Shown one piece after another: positions 21,707 to 32,235 of a stretch of DNA of 64,000 nucleotides (the first letter of the stretch is position 1; each line of letters opens with the position of its first letter). The notes under the pieces were generated by a model, which worked only from the letters and a program-made list of their open reading frames with translations, searched no databases and had not been told where the DNA came from. The stretch is from the NCBI RefSeq assembly GCF_019703515.2, contig NC_059368.1, positions 34,064,735 to 34,128,734 of the forward strand, given 5' to 3'. Both the position numbers and the translations under genes were made by a program. Source of the DNA: Myxocyprinus asiaticus. Lineage: Eukaryota; Chordata; Actinopteri; Cypriniformes; Catostomidae.

Positions 21707-22330
21707 AATATAAAGTACTGACAACATTTCTCCCAAATTCCAATAAAAAATATTGTCATTTAGAACATTTTTTTGCAGAAAATGTCAACTGGTCAAAATA
21801 ACAAAAAAGCTGCAGTGTTTTTAGACCTCAAATAATGCAAAGAAAACAAGTTCATATTCATTTTTAAACAACACAGTGCTAATGTTTTAATTTAGGAAGA
21901 GTTCAGCAATCAATATTTGGTGGAATAACCCTGATTTTCAATCACAGCTTTCATGCGTCTTGGTATGCTCTTTACCAGTCTTTCACATTGCTGTTGGGTG
22001 ACTTTATGCCACTCCTGGTGCAAAAATTCAAGCAACTCGGCTTTGTTTGATGGCTTGTGGCCATTCATCTTCCTCTTGATCACATTCCAGAGGTTTTCAA
22101 TGGGGTTCAGGTCTGGAGATTGGGCTGGCCATGACAGGGTCTTGATCTGGTGGTCCTCCATCCACAAATCTGCCCGATTCCAGCCTTGCTGAAGAACCTC
22201 CAGATCACCACCGATCCTCTACCTGATCATCTAATGGTTAGATGGAGACCTGGAGAGGCCTTCAAGCCACAGTGTCTCACACCCACTGTGAAATTTGGTG
22301 GAGGACTGGTGATGATCTGGGGGTGCTCTC
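21707..22330 (-). mobile_element. Fragment of a third Tc1 family with internal inversion
   Basis: The region 21707 to about 22218 is a reversed transposon 3' half. On the minus strand 22167-21910 encodes SPDLNPIENLWNVIKRKM...IENQGYSTKY, the DD34E core end and C-terminus of a Tc1 transposase. The region about 22219-22330 then continues in forward orientation with the middle of the transposase (CLTPTVKFGGGLVMIWGC). This element is therefore a short fold-back lacking its N-terminal half. Its left side abuts the preceding transposon, and a (TC)n(TA)n tract (22326-22348) closes it on the right. Confidence 0.8.
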
Positions 22331-22348
22331 TCTCTCTCTCTATATATA

Positions 22349-22529
22349 GCCTGTGTATTAGTACTGTCAGCGGTAACACATGCGATTAATTTAAAATGCT
22401 TAACACATACATTTTTCTTAATCATGATTAAGGCATGTACCGGTTTGACATTAGATTTTGACATTTTATTCAGCTCCATGTCAGTTGTAAACACTGTTAG
22501 AGGGTGGGGCCTTTGCCCCACTCTGTGTT
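22349..22529. other. Short non-coding spacer
   Basis: Nothing identified between the Tc1 fragment and the hAT element. Confidence 0.4.
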
Positions 22530-22537
22530 TTAGTGGG

Positions 22538-24369
22538 CAGGCTTGGGGAGTAATGGATTACTTGTAATGGTGATAGGTAATCAGGATACAAAAAATAGGT
22601 AACTGTAATCAGTTACAGTTGCACAAAAACCCTTTGTAATCAGATTACAGTTACATTTTCAAAAAATTGGGATTATTGTCAGGATTACAAGTTTTAATTT
22701 CTGATAAAAGAAATTTCCCTGACATAAAGTGATACAGACAGCTGTTTGTTTAGAGTGAGAGATGCTTTAGATGCGAGTTCTCTTTGGGTTCTCTCTCATG
22801 ACTCACTTGAGTCAGGAGTGCCTCCTACTGTCGCATGTGCAAATAACACCTGTCTCACATCAGCACTCTGCTCTCGAGGCAAACAGCTGCGTCATCGCAA
22901 TGACCACAGGAAGAACATGCATTATTTTCTTGGAAATTTCAACATAATTCGCTCTTTAAAAGAGAAAAGCGAAACAACAATAAAGGTCAGTGGAATTTAT
23001 GCCTTCCAGCTGTGAAGATGCTCTTATTATCCAAGGACCTGAGAATTTGAAGATAATAAGAGCCACACAGAAATCACATTAGCTAGGTTAGCTAAAATTA
23101 GTTAATATTAAAATGTGTTAAAATGAGTTAGCCTTAGTTCTCAAAGAAATCTATGGCCCCCATTTGGCGGGAGCAGGAATAGCTGCCAATACTGACACGA
23201 TTTGCACATCATTGCTGGTGCAGCATAGATATCCCCTGGTTTGCATGGTTGCAGATGCGAACTGTACTATATTAGCCAGGACATCCTGTATGTTGTTCCG
23301 TTCTGTATTGAAGCTGAAAAAATGACCCCTCCCCCAATTGAACGGTACTTAAACCTTCATTTAAGAAAAAAAAAATGTTTTGAATACAACAACAATACAA
23401 AAATAAACTGAAAAATACCCATGAAAACTTGCATTTTCTCTCCTTTTTCACCTCATGGTTTTGCATCCCTGATCATTAACAAATCAAAACTGTACACATA
23501 AATACCAAATTAATTGAAAATGTGTTTTAAGTTCATAGGAAAGAAAGTTCAATGAAGAATTTATCTGATTTTTATAAATTATTGTTGAGAACAGTTCAAA
23601 TGTCTGGGTGAGGGAGACATTCTGGCAAAAATTGCTCGATGCTTTCGCCATCTTCATTGTTTGTACTCACCACTCTGTGGAAGAATGCTTATGTGCGCAG
23701 GCATGTAGTGTTTCTTTACAAAGTGACATCGCCAACTACTGGCCTGGCATGCATAATACAGCATTTTTAGTCGTTTTTCGCAGATCCGTGTGAATGGGGT
23801 TCATTTTGACAATGTTGTCGTCTGTACGCAAAATTTTCAAAAACGCAAAGGAAAAACTTTTCCGTTTTTAGTACATCATTGTCGTGTAAATGTACCCTTA
23901 ATGTTAACCAAGACATAATTCAGTGCATGTGTTCTGATTATATTTGCTTTATGATACATTTTCTTTTTCTGTAGCAGACAGAGAACTCACCTTATTTCTA
24001 TTAAAAAAAAAAAATAAAAAAAAATAGAGATGTTCTACATTAACAGCTCATTTTCTGTTTTCTTGGTAGGGTGCAGTGTACATGTTAATTTTCCTTAGAT
24101 ACAATAACAGCTACAACAGTACTCATAATATTACTCAAACATGTTCTGTTTGCATTCAATGCATAATTAAAAGTTTTAGAGATCATATTGATTTTATCGA
24201 TACCTTCTTTACATATGTGCCAATTTGTGTAATCCAAAAGTAATGAAAAGTAATCTGATAACATTACTTTCATATTGCAGTAATTGGATTACATTTCTGA
24301 TTACATTTATTGTTAAGTAATCAGTAATCTGTAACAAATTACATTAAAAAAGTAACCCTCCCAAACCTG
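22538..24369. mobile_element. Non-autonomous hAT-type element, 8-bp TSD
   Basis: Starts CAGGCTTGGGGAGTAATGG and ends AAGTAACCCTCCCAAACCTG, inverted termini that continue inward as AT-rich TAATCAGTTACAG-like sequence. The direct repeat TTAGTGGG flanks it exactly at 22530-22537 and 24370-24377. An 8-bp TSD and CAGGGTTGGGG-type ends support hAT. The interior has no transposase. A second member of the family is at 33908-35129. The interior includes a piece of another DNA transposon (about 23625-23897). Confidence 0.85.
23625..23897 (-). mobile_element. Fragment of the 58-60 kb DNA-transposon family
   Basis: The reverse complement matches 58228 onward: GGGTACATTTACACGACAAT end, CGGAAAAGTTTTTCCTTTGCG, the AATACAGCATTTTTAGTCG word and the CATCGAGCAATTTTTGCC end. 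The match breaks near 23625. Its middle (about 23695-23720, GGCATGTAGTGTTTCTTTAC) is uninterrupted, whereas the 58-kb copy carries a SINE at this point. Confidence 0.8.
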
Positions 24370-24377
24370 TTAGTGGG

Positions 24378-24574
24378 GACATTACACTCACATACACACT
24401 AAAAACAAACAAACAACAGCGAGTCTGTGCCAATGATCAAGTGCTGGAGAAAGAACCTCTTAGAAAACTAATGCTGAAGGGACTTGTGGGACTTCACTGA
24501 AGTCCTTCACGCATCTTTTGTAAGTCAGCATTTTACTACATAAGCATGTCAATACTTACAAGCCTGTGCTTCTA
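24378..24574. other. Short spacer before DIRS copy A
   Basis: Nothing identified. Confidence 0.4.
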
Positions 24575-24775
24575 GTTCCCTATCTGTCACTCACTCGACA
24601 TTGGTGTCGATGTAGTGACACTAGGGGTCACTCTTGGGAGCCCGAGACACCTCTGGTCTTTGATAAAAGGCCAATGAAAATTGGCGAGTGGTATTTGCAT
24701 GCCACTCCTCCAGACATACGGGTATAAAAGGAGCTGCTATGCAACCACTCATTCAGATTTTCTCTTCAGAGCCGA
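24575..24775 (+). repeat. DIRS copy A left terminus and ITR
   Basis: From about 24596 on, the sequence is the reverse complement of the right ITR (up to about 30717). The outermost 21 bases (GTTCCCTATCTGTCACTCAC...) are specific to this end and recur, reverse complemented, in the ICR. Confidence 0.85.
24668..24732 (+). promoter_or_regulatory. Probable Pol II promoter inside the DIRS ITR
   Basis: Ordered elements are an inverted pair of CCAAT boxes in GCCAATGAAAATTGGC (24670-24685), a perfect octamer ATTTGCAT (24693-24700) and a TATA box TATAAAAG (24723-24730). The same array occurs in the other ITRs of copies A, B and C. The assignment is from motif reading; no expression data. Confidence 0.6.
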
Positions 24776-25015
24776 ATGGTCATGCTCATTGCGCTGAATA
24801 CTACTGTTCATTCACCTCTGCTGGATCTGACGGCGCATTTCAGCGGCTTCTCCCTCCTCTGCACTGGTGCACTGCAGAGAATGCCCCTGGGTGCGTCAGC
24901 AGAAAAACTAGAGAGTATATTTTCTGAAAGAGCATTTTTCCCCTCTAAAAGAGTATATATTTCTCTAAAAGAGCGCACACACGGAACGTCTTTTTAAAGA
25001 CGTGTTTTTTTAAAG

Positions 25016-26480
25016 ATGCTTTTCCGATTGTGTGTTATTCCTGGTTGCGCTCGTTATCTCTCGCCTTCTAATGGTCATGATCACTGTCTTTCATGTCTGG
25101 ACACTGCTCACGTGGAGACAGCATTCGTGGATGGTCATGTTCTCATTGCGAGAATATGTCCATGGCAAAGTTGCGGTCGTGGCTCGCCTTCGTAAGAAAG
25201 CGAGCCACCCCAAAGGCTCCCGCCTTGGTCCTTTTACCCACGGGTATGAGGCCAGCGCGGCTAGCACTGGGGGCGATTTGGGGACCCCAATGGGACCGCC
25301 TCCGCCGGGTATCCCCCCGCAGACCTCCCATTCCCCAGCACGCTCGTCTGCCCTGATCGGGCTACCATGTGAGTCCGCTGGCTCATCTCATGGCGAGTTC
25401 AACCTCTTATTCGGAGCCCGTGAAAGTGATGAGCTCTCGAGCGCAGCATCGGAGAGCGGGCTCGTCCAGTCTGAAGCCTCAGCTGGGCTCCTCCCTTTGG
25501 GGTCGATTGCCCAGTCACAGGCTGACGCGGAGATGACGACATGCCTTCCCGGGCAGCCGCGAGTGTCAGTTAGAGTAGCTCTCACTGCTCTTCCCTGAAC
25601 CGCCCCCGTTCCTTTCTTCCCGGAAGTGCATGAAGAGCTGACAAGGTTGCGGGAGGCACTTTTTACTGCCCGGTCCTGATCTTTTCAGCTTCCACGCCCT
25701 CACTACCCTCGATGGTGGGGCGGCCAAGGGCTATTCGGCAATCCCCCGGTGGATAAAGGCGCTCGCGGTGCACCTATCCCCGCAGAGCGCCGCCACCTGG
25801 TGTGGGTGCACAAAGCCCCCGTCCAAGGCCTGTAGGTTTACGTCATCTCTGACGGCCAAGGCCTACAGTGCCGCTGGACAAGCCACCTCCGCCCTGCACA
25901 CCATGGCTCTCCTGCAAGTCCGCCAAGGTGCTAAAGGAACTGCACGAGGGTAGTTCCGCCCCGGGATTGATGCAGGAACTGCGCTTGGTGGCCGACCTCG
26001 CTCTCCGAGTGACGGAGGTCACAGCGCGGTCTCTCGGACGGATGATGGCCACACTAGTGGTCCAGGAGCACCACCTTTGGCTCAACCTGGTCGAGATGGG
26101 TGAGGCCGAAAAGACACGATTCCTTCGTGCCCCCATTTCCCAGGCGGGCCTATTCGGCGACACTGTCGAGGACTTTGCCCGGCAGTTTTCGATGGTAGAG
26201 CAGTAGATGGGTGCTAGCCGGCATATCCTGCCCCGGCGTAGCTCAAGATCATCGCCAAGGGCGTCCCCCTGCGGTGACTGCACTGGCTCTGCCACAGCCC
26301 GCCCCTTCAGCCCGGCCCCAGCATAGAGCCCACCGCAGGAAGCAGACGCCACCTGTCTCGTGGCCGCCCAGAACCCATGGAAGGCTTCAAAGCGCCCTTG
26401 AGACATGCGACCCAGTGACAACGAAACCCGCTGCTCTGGAGCTGGTAAGCAGATCTCCATCTTTTTGTTACCTTTGCATT
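25016..26480 (+). pseudogene. DIRS gag, copy A, frameshifted
   Basis: Gag packages element RNA. The start is ATG 25016 (MLFRLCVIPGCARYL...). A Cys/His-rich N-terminal segment (GHDHCLSCLDTAHVE, then CSHCENMSMAKLRSWLAF) is split between two frames by a missing base near 25137. A Pro/Ser/Ala-rich linker includes DELSSAASESGLVQSEASA. The conserved gag body is open at 25868-26206 (DLALRVTEVTARSLG, LVVQEHHLWLNLVEMGEA, AGLFGDTVEDFARQFS). At least three frames are needed. Copy C shows the same loss of a base in the N-terminal Cys/His segment. Identity is from my memory of the fish DIRS gag family. Confidence 0.75.
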
Positions 26481-27087
26481 TAATTGCGCTGCATGCCCAA
26501 GTGGCTGCAGTACTCAAGAGCTCAGCAAGAGTGGTTTCCTTGTTCCCTGGGTCACGTATCCGGTGTGTACGGCCATCATCACCGTCCACCACTCTATTTG
26601 GCAGGTTTGGCGATCCAGCGGCGGTCTCCTGCCCCTGGGCATCCAGCTGTGGCCAAATCCGCCCCCGATGTGACAGTCTCCATGGGTCATGAGGACAGGC
26701 CTCTTCCTCCCCCGTCCCAGGCTGTTCCGGAGGTGGTCACAAGGAGCCAGGTAAGTGCTTCGATGTCCTTAGACTCAGCACGGCCACGATGTGGTGTGGC
26801 ACCTCGAGCTCCGCCCCGCCACGAGGCCCCACCTGCCGGTACGACCGATAATGTTGTCCCTTTGGTCCCCCTTGCGTGGAACTTGGACGCATGGCTTGCG
26901 CTTTCCAATCCGTCACGAGGGCTGGTCCGGACCGTCCGACTCGGATGCGCGATTCACTTCGCCGGGCATTCGCCCAGGTTCAGCGGTGTCCACTTCACCT
27001 TGGTGAAAGACGAAAACGCTGCTACCTTGCGCGGAGATCGCTACCCTCCTACGGAAGGGCACGATAGAACCTGTCCCTCCAGCCGAG

Positions 27088-28628
27088 ATGAAGAAGGGGT
27101 TTTTCAGCTCCTACTTCATCGTACCGAAAAAAGGTGGTGGGTTGAGGCCAATCTTGGACCTGTGAGTTCTGAACTAGGCTTTACACAGACTCTCGTTCAA
27201 GATGCTGACGCAAAAATGCATTCTGATGAGCGTCTGGCATCAAGATTGGTTCGCGGCGGTAGACCTGAAGGATGCGTACTTCCATGCCTCGATACTTGCT
27301 CGACACAGACCCTTTCTGCGGTTCACGTTTGAGGGTCAGGCGTATCAGTACAAAGTCCTCCCTTTAGCTTGTCCCTGTCTCCTCGCATCTTTATGAAGGT
27401 CGCAGAGGCTGCCCTTGCCCCGTTAAGGGAGGTGGGCATTCGCGTTCTCAACTATCTTGACGATTGGCTAATCCTAGCTCACTCTCGATATGTGTTGTGC
27501 GCACACAGGGACCTGGTGCTCTCACACCTCAGCCAAATAGGGCTTCGGGTCAACTGGGAAAAGAGCAAGCTCCTCCCGGTTCAGACCATCTCTTTTCTCG
27601 GTTTGGAGTTGGACTCTTTTTCAGAGTCTCCTGGGGCATATGGCAGCCTCGGCGGTGGCCACCCCGCTCGGGTTGATGCATATGAGGCCGCTTCAGCACT
27701 GGCTCCAGACTCGAGTCCCGAGACGCCCATGGCGCAATGGGACACACTGCGTGGCCATTACGTTGGTCTGTCACCGTCTTCTCAGCCCTTGGACTGACCT
27801 CTCGTTCCTACGGGCAGGTGTTCCCCTAGAACTGATCCCCAGGTGTGTCGTGGTCATGACAGACGCCTCCAAAACGGGCTGGGGTGCCGTTTGCAAGGGG
27901 CATGCAGCTGCCGGCCTCTGGACGGGTCCACGACTGCATTGGCACATCAACTACCTCGAGTTGTTGGCAATTCTACTCGCCCTGCAGAGGTTTCAGCCGT
28001 TGATCCAGGGCAAGCACATGTTAGTTCAGACAGACAACACGACAACGGTAGCATATGTCAACCGCCAAGGTGGTTTGCGCTCTCGTTGTATGTCACAACT
28101 CGCCCGCCGTCTCCTCCTCTGGAGTCAGCAGCACTTCAAGTCGCTGCAAGCCACTCACATCCCGGACAACCTCAACACTACAGCGGACGCGCTGTCACAG
28201 CAGGTTACCTTCAGGGGAGAGTTGAGACTCCACCTTCAGGTGGTCCAGCTGATTTGGAGTCGATTCGACAGGCAGAGGTGCACCTGTTCGCCTCCCAAGA
28301 ATCCTCCCCACTGCCCCCTCAGGTACGCACTGACCGAGGCCCCCCTTGGCATAGATGCGCTGGTACACAGCTGGCCCCCTGGCATTCGCAAATATGCGTT
28401 CCCCCAGTGAGCCTGTTTGCACAGACACTTTGCAAGGTCGTCCTGGTAGCACCCTACTGGCCCGCCCAGATGTGGTGCTCGGACCTCACGCTCCTCACGA
28501 CAGCTCCCCCCTGGCGAATTCCCCTGAGGAAGGACCTTCTTTCTCAGGGAAGGGGCACCATCTGGCACCCGCGCCCAGACCTCTGGAATCTCCATGTCTG
28601 GTCCCTGGACGGGACGCGGAAGACCTAA
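27088..28628 (+). pseudogene. DIRS reverse transcriptase-RNase H, copy A
   Basis: RT begins MKKGFFSSYFIVPKKGGGL (27088), then has two in-frame stops (TGA and TAG, about 27160-27176) inside the LDLRVLNRALH word. Motif A (WFAAVDLKDAYFH) is near 27250 and the motif C YLDD word (LNYLDDWLILAHSR) near 27448, in a different frame. A deletion of about 95 bp after FLGLELDS (about 27617) shifts the frame again and removes the RT-RNase H connection. RNase H follows: MTDASKTGWGAV (Asp), NYLELLAILLALQ (Glu) and VQTDNTTTVAYVN (Asp). The rest (HIPDNLNTTADALSQQ, WSRFDRQ, YWPAQMWCSDL) matches the region ahead of YR in this family. Not functional. Confidence 0.85.
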
Positions 28629-29628
28629 GCTGTCTCCCACCTGCGGTGGTAGACACGATCACTCAGGCTAGGGCCCCCTCTATGAGGCGCCTGTATGCTT
28701 TTAAGTGGTGTCTGTTCGCTAAGTGGTGTTCTTCCCGTCGGGAAGACCCCCAGAGATGCGCAGTCGAATCAGTGCTTTCCTTCCTGCAAGAGAGGTTGGA
28801 AGAGAGGCTGTCCCCTTCCACCTTGAAGGTGTACATTGCTGCCATAGCAGCACACCACAACGCAGTCGACGGTAAGTCCTTAGGGAAGCACGACCTGACC
28901 ATCAGGTTCCTAAGAGGTGCCAGGAGGCTGAATCCCTCCAGACCGCGCCTTGTTCCCTCATCAGACCCCTGTAGTTCTTCAGGGTCTACAGAGAGTCCCC
29001 TTTGAGCCTTTGCAGTCAGCCGAGCTTAAGGCACTCTCCTTGAAGACTGCCCTCCTGACTGCGCTCACTTCCATCAAGAGGGTAGGTGACCTGCAAGCGT
29101 TCTCTGTTAGTGAAACATGCCTGGAGTTCGGTCCAGGTTACTCTCACGTGATCCTGAGACCCTGACCGGGCTATGTGCCCAAGGTTCCCACCACCCCTTT
29201 AGGGACTAGGTGGTGAACCTGCAAGCGCTGCCCCAGTAGGAGGCAGACCCAGCCCTGTTGTCGCTGTGTCCGGTGCGCGCTTTACGCATCTATTTGGATC
29301 GCAAGCAGCACTTTAGAATCTCTGAGCAGCTCTTTTTCTGCTTTGGTGCACAGCGGAAAGGAAGCGCTGTCTCCAAGCAGAGGATCACCCACTGGCTCAT
29401 TGACGCCATAACTATGGCATATTTTGCCTAGGACATGCCGCCCCCGGTAGGGCTACCAGCCCATTCTACCAGGGGTGTAAAGGCTCCATGGCCCTGACCA
29501 GGGGTGCCTCTCTAACAGACATTTGCAGAGCAGCAGGCTGGGCAACACCCAACACCTGTGCAAGGTTCTACAACCTCTAGGTGGAACCGGTTTCATCCCA
29601 GGTAGTGGCACGCAACACAAGTGGATAA
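28629..29628 (+). pseudogene. DIRS tyrosine recombinase, copy A
   Basis: YR inserts the circular cDNA by site-specific recombination. N-terminal SAM-like words (VVDTITQARAPS, LSPSTLKVYIAAIAAHHN) are followed by the catalytic domain with SIKRVGDLQAFS (first Arg, about 29074), a damaged HSTR motif near 29462 (the preceding Arg of LRAHSTR is Pro here) and RFYNL near the C-terminus, with a stop just after it. Several frameshifts and stops (for example TGA at 29163-29165) make it inactive. The end is placed at TAA 29626-29628 by alignment with copies B and C. Confidence 0.85.
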
Positions 29629-30388
29629 GCCCGGGATAGCTGGCCAGGTGTATCACTTGCACATAGCGCCTTCCACCTCCCTTGGAGCTGAAGACGTGCA
29701 CCATTAATTCCCAGTAGTGTTCACAAACTTTGTTCCCTGGTTGACTTCCTCCGAGCCCTGTGGCAGTCGAGTTTTCACAGAGACTCGCTGCCGGCCCAGT
29801 ACATGCGCTAACTAAGAGCCCTGTTCTGGGGTAGGTGCTCCACATGTGGCGGTTCCCTGTAAGGCTAACCCCATGCGATCTATGTCTTCCGCTAGTTCGT
29901 TTCCCTGCTGGCAAACTGCGTCTTCCTTGGGCAGAGCCCCTCTGCCCCAGTCTCCATGTTTGTAGTAACTCCTCCCCCATTGGGCAGGATCTACCTTGAA
30001 GGCTCTCCACATGGTTGGAAAGACCATGTGATGTATTCTTCCACTTAAATATCCCCCCCTCTCTTTGGGCGATGTGTGGTCTCCACGGTGTCCTCCCCTT
30101 CAGAGGGACACCCCCTGACTAGACCTGGCGGCCCAGTCGGATAATCCCCCTTCTTTTTTAGGGAGTGGAAAAAGAGAAAGGGAAAAGTGGCCACGACTGG
30201 GTTAAGCCTGTCTCTATCTTTTGGGTAGTCGACTTGTCCCCAAAAAGGGCCGTTCGACACTCATAACTGTGTCAGGGGAGGTTACGTGTCGACCTGGTGT
30301 GCTGGCTATGAGGCACACAGCAAGTCTGCCCACCACACACCGCCAGTTCACGTAACACAGTTCAGCCTTGTGGCGTTTTGTATAGGGA
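29629..30388 (+). other. DIRS copy A 3' non-coding region
   Basis: About 760 bp between YR and the ICR, conserved in layout among the three copies. Open frames on the minus strand here are not recognisable proteins and are not conserved as coding. Confidence 0.7.
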
Positions 30389-30493
30389 CCCCTAGTGTCA
30401 CTACATCGACACCAACGTCGAGTGAGTGACAGTTAGGGAACGTCATGGTTACTGGTGTAACCTCCGTTCCCTGATGGAGGGAACGAGACGTTG
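30389..30493 (+). repeat. DIRS copy A internal complementary region (ICR)
   Basis: Positions 30389-30441 are the reverse complement of the left terminus (ending GACAGTTAGGGAAC). Positions 30442-30493 are the reverse complement of the right terminus (starting GTCATGGTTACTGG). The two ends are thus fused head to tail, as in the circle junction of a DIRS element. This is used in the DIRS model to circularise the cDNA. Confidence 0.85.
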
Positions 30494-30770
30494 TGTCCCT
30501 CCTGCCACAATGCTGAACTACCCGCTGAAATGGCCGGACCTTATATCGGCTCCTCAGCATAAAACCTGAATGAGTGGTTGCATACCAGCTCCTTTTATAC
30601 CCATATGTCCGGGGGAGTGGCATGCAAATACCACTCGCCAATTTTCATTGGCCTTTTATCAAAGACCAGAGGTGTCTCGGGCTCCCAAGAGTGACCCCTA
30701 GTGTCACTACATCGACACCAATGTCTCGTTCCCTTCATCAGGGAACGGAGGTTACACCAGTAACCATGAC
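30494..30770 (-). repeat. DIRS copy A right ITR and terminus
   Basis: The reverse complement of the left ITR plus a distinct outer end holding two palindromes, GTTCCCTTCATCAGGGAAC and GGTTACACCAGTAACC. The octamer and TATA box (CTTTTATA, about 30592) point inward on the minus strand. The end at ...CATGAC is set by matching the ICR. Confidence 0.85.
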
Positions 30771-32235
30771 GTTTTTCTCACTGTTAACGCTCTACTCAAA
30801 TTTCATATAATTTCATCCTCTGGCTCAAATGCTCTGGTTTAGGTCCTGTCTCTTTAAAGCACCCCTTTCCGAAAAGCCCAGTCTGCTCTGATTGGTCAGC
30901 TGGCCTAGTCTGTTGTGATTGGTCAACCGTGTAGAGCGTGTGTCGGAAATGTAACACCCTTTACCATAACTGAGTTTCAGGCTTCCTTAACAGCTGTAAA
31001 TACTACTGTAACTATGGTAACAATGGCGTCGGTTTTTGCCGTACCAGTTTGGAAGAACAAACTGATTGACCTGAATTACTTTTTCAAGCACGACTTGAGC
31101 AGGACGTTTCACAGCGGTAAGTTTTAATTTGGTAGCTTTCTTACAAGTATACTGTTGATTATTGTGAACCTCACAAAGCTTCAAGTGAAAGACACATAGT
31201 GCATCTAAGTTAGTCATCTTTTGCAGGAATGGGTGTAGCCAAACTTTTTCACCAGAGATATGAACGGAGAACACAGGCTGACTCCCGGTTAGTGAGCAAG
31301 TTAGCCGTGGACTACCAATAGCAGCCATAACATTACAGCTTGTAATTATATAATTATATAAGACTCTTGAGATCAACCATTTTGTTACACAATTTTAGGT
31401 AAAATCCGGCCCACAGCTGAATAGTAAACCATTGCCAAAACAACATTACATAGTAAGTTAGCACTACCATGGATTGCAGATGTAAAATGAGTTTGTAAAA
31501 CTAAATCCATCTCCACACTTGATCACTATTCATGATAGTAAGAATGACAAACAATCAGCATAATTCTACACAGTTTTAGGTGAAAGTGGGCCCGCAGCTG
31601 ATCAGCAAAACTATTTCAACACAGTAATATTAGCTATCAGGTTATAAGAGGCCAACAGCTGTGCACTGGGTGTACACCGTAGCTACTGCAAATAATCAAG
31701 CATACTGACAGGTTGTGATTCTGAAGCACAAGATTGTCCCAACAAAGTGGGAACTGCACCATCTTTCAGGAGTAACCATCTTGAAAATCCGGCATTGGTT
31801 GTGGTTGTACTGCTAAATAATTAAGATACATTTTAACCACTGATTCTTCAATTTGTCTGCTTTTGGAATTCCAAACAAAGAGGTTTTGCTTTCGCAGTGA
31901 AGAAAACAGCATCTCCTTGACATGGCGACAACATTAACCCAACTCATCCTGGCCTCGGCTATAACTATGTTTGTTTGAGGGCAGGCGAAAGTAGCCCTTA
32001 GGAAGGCATTAAGCACATGTATTACATAGTGACGTAGATACTTTACGGAAGAAATGGCTGGACTACAATCCAGCCGTTTCTTGTAGTTCTTGAGCAGTGT
32101 TGTCTGTGGGAGAGAATAACTCCCTTTTGCATGGACTTTGTGCTTTGTAACTTTGCAGACCTTTTACATGCACAAAGGGCTATGTTACACACTAAAGGAA
32201 AGGTAAAATCCCAAAAAGCATCATAGGGCCCCTTT
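30771..32235. repeat. Probable fish DNA-transposon remnant
   Basis: The right end CATCATAGGGCCCCTTTAAA and interior words such as CTGTCTCTTTAAAGC and two GATTGGTCA boxes are familiar from an abundant cyprinid non-autonomous DNA transposon with TTAAAGGGGCCC ends. No matching left terminus is visible; it may be truncated by or near the DIRS insertion. No coding content. Confidence 0.4.

Larger units (their letters stand above)
24575..30770 (+). mobile_element. DIRS-like tyrosine-recombinase retrotransposon, copy A
   Basis: Order: left terminal region (GTTCCCTATCTGTCACTCAC, 24575), inverted terminal repeat (ITR), gag, RT-RNase H, tyrosine recombinase (YR), 3' non-coding region, internal complementary region (ICR), right ITR ending GTAACCATGAC at 30770. 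ITRs inverted to each other, a YR instead of a DDE integrase, and no visible TSD are the hallmarks of DIRS-group elements, which integrate a circular intermediate. Length is 6.2 kb. All three coding blocks are damaged. Copy C (49776-55933) is nearly the same length and shares key lesions. Confidence 0.9.

Noticed and set aside
25843..26592. 249-codon minus-strand ORF in DIRS copy A
   Set aside because: Lies opposite the gag body, which has recognisable family words on the plus strand; a GC-rich shadow frame.
29453..30260. Minus-strand ORFs in the DIRS 3' region (185 and 71 codons)
   Set aside because: No family resemblance and only partly kept as open frames in copies B and C; chance ORFs in GC-rich non-coding sequence.
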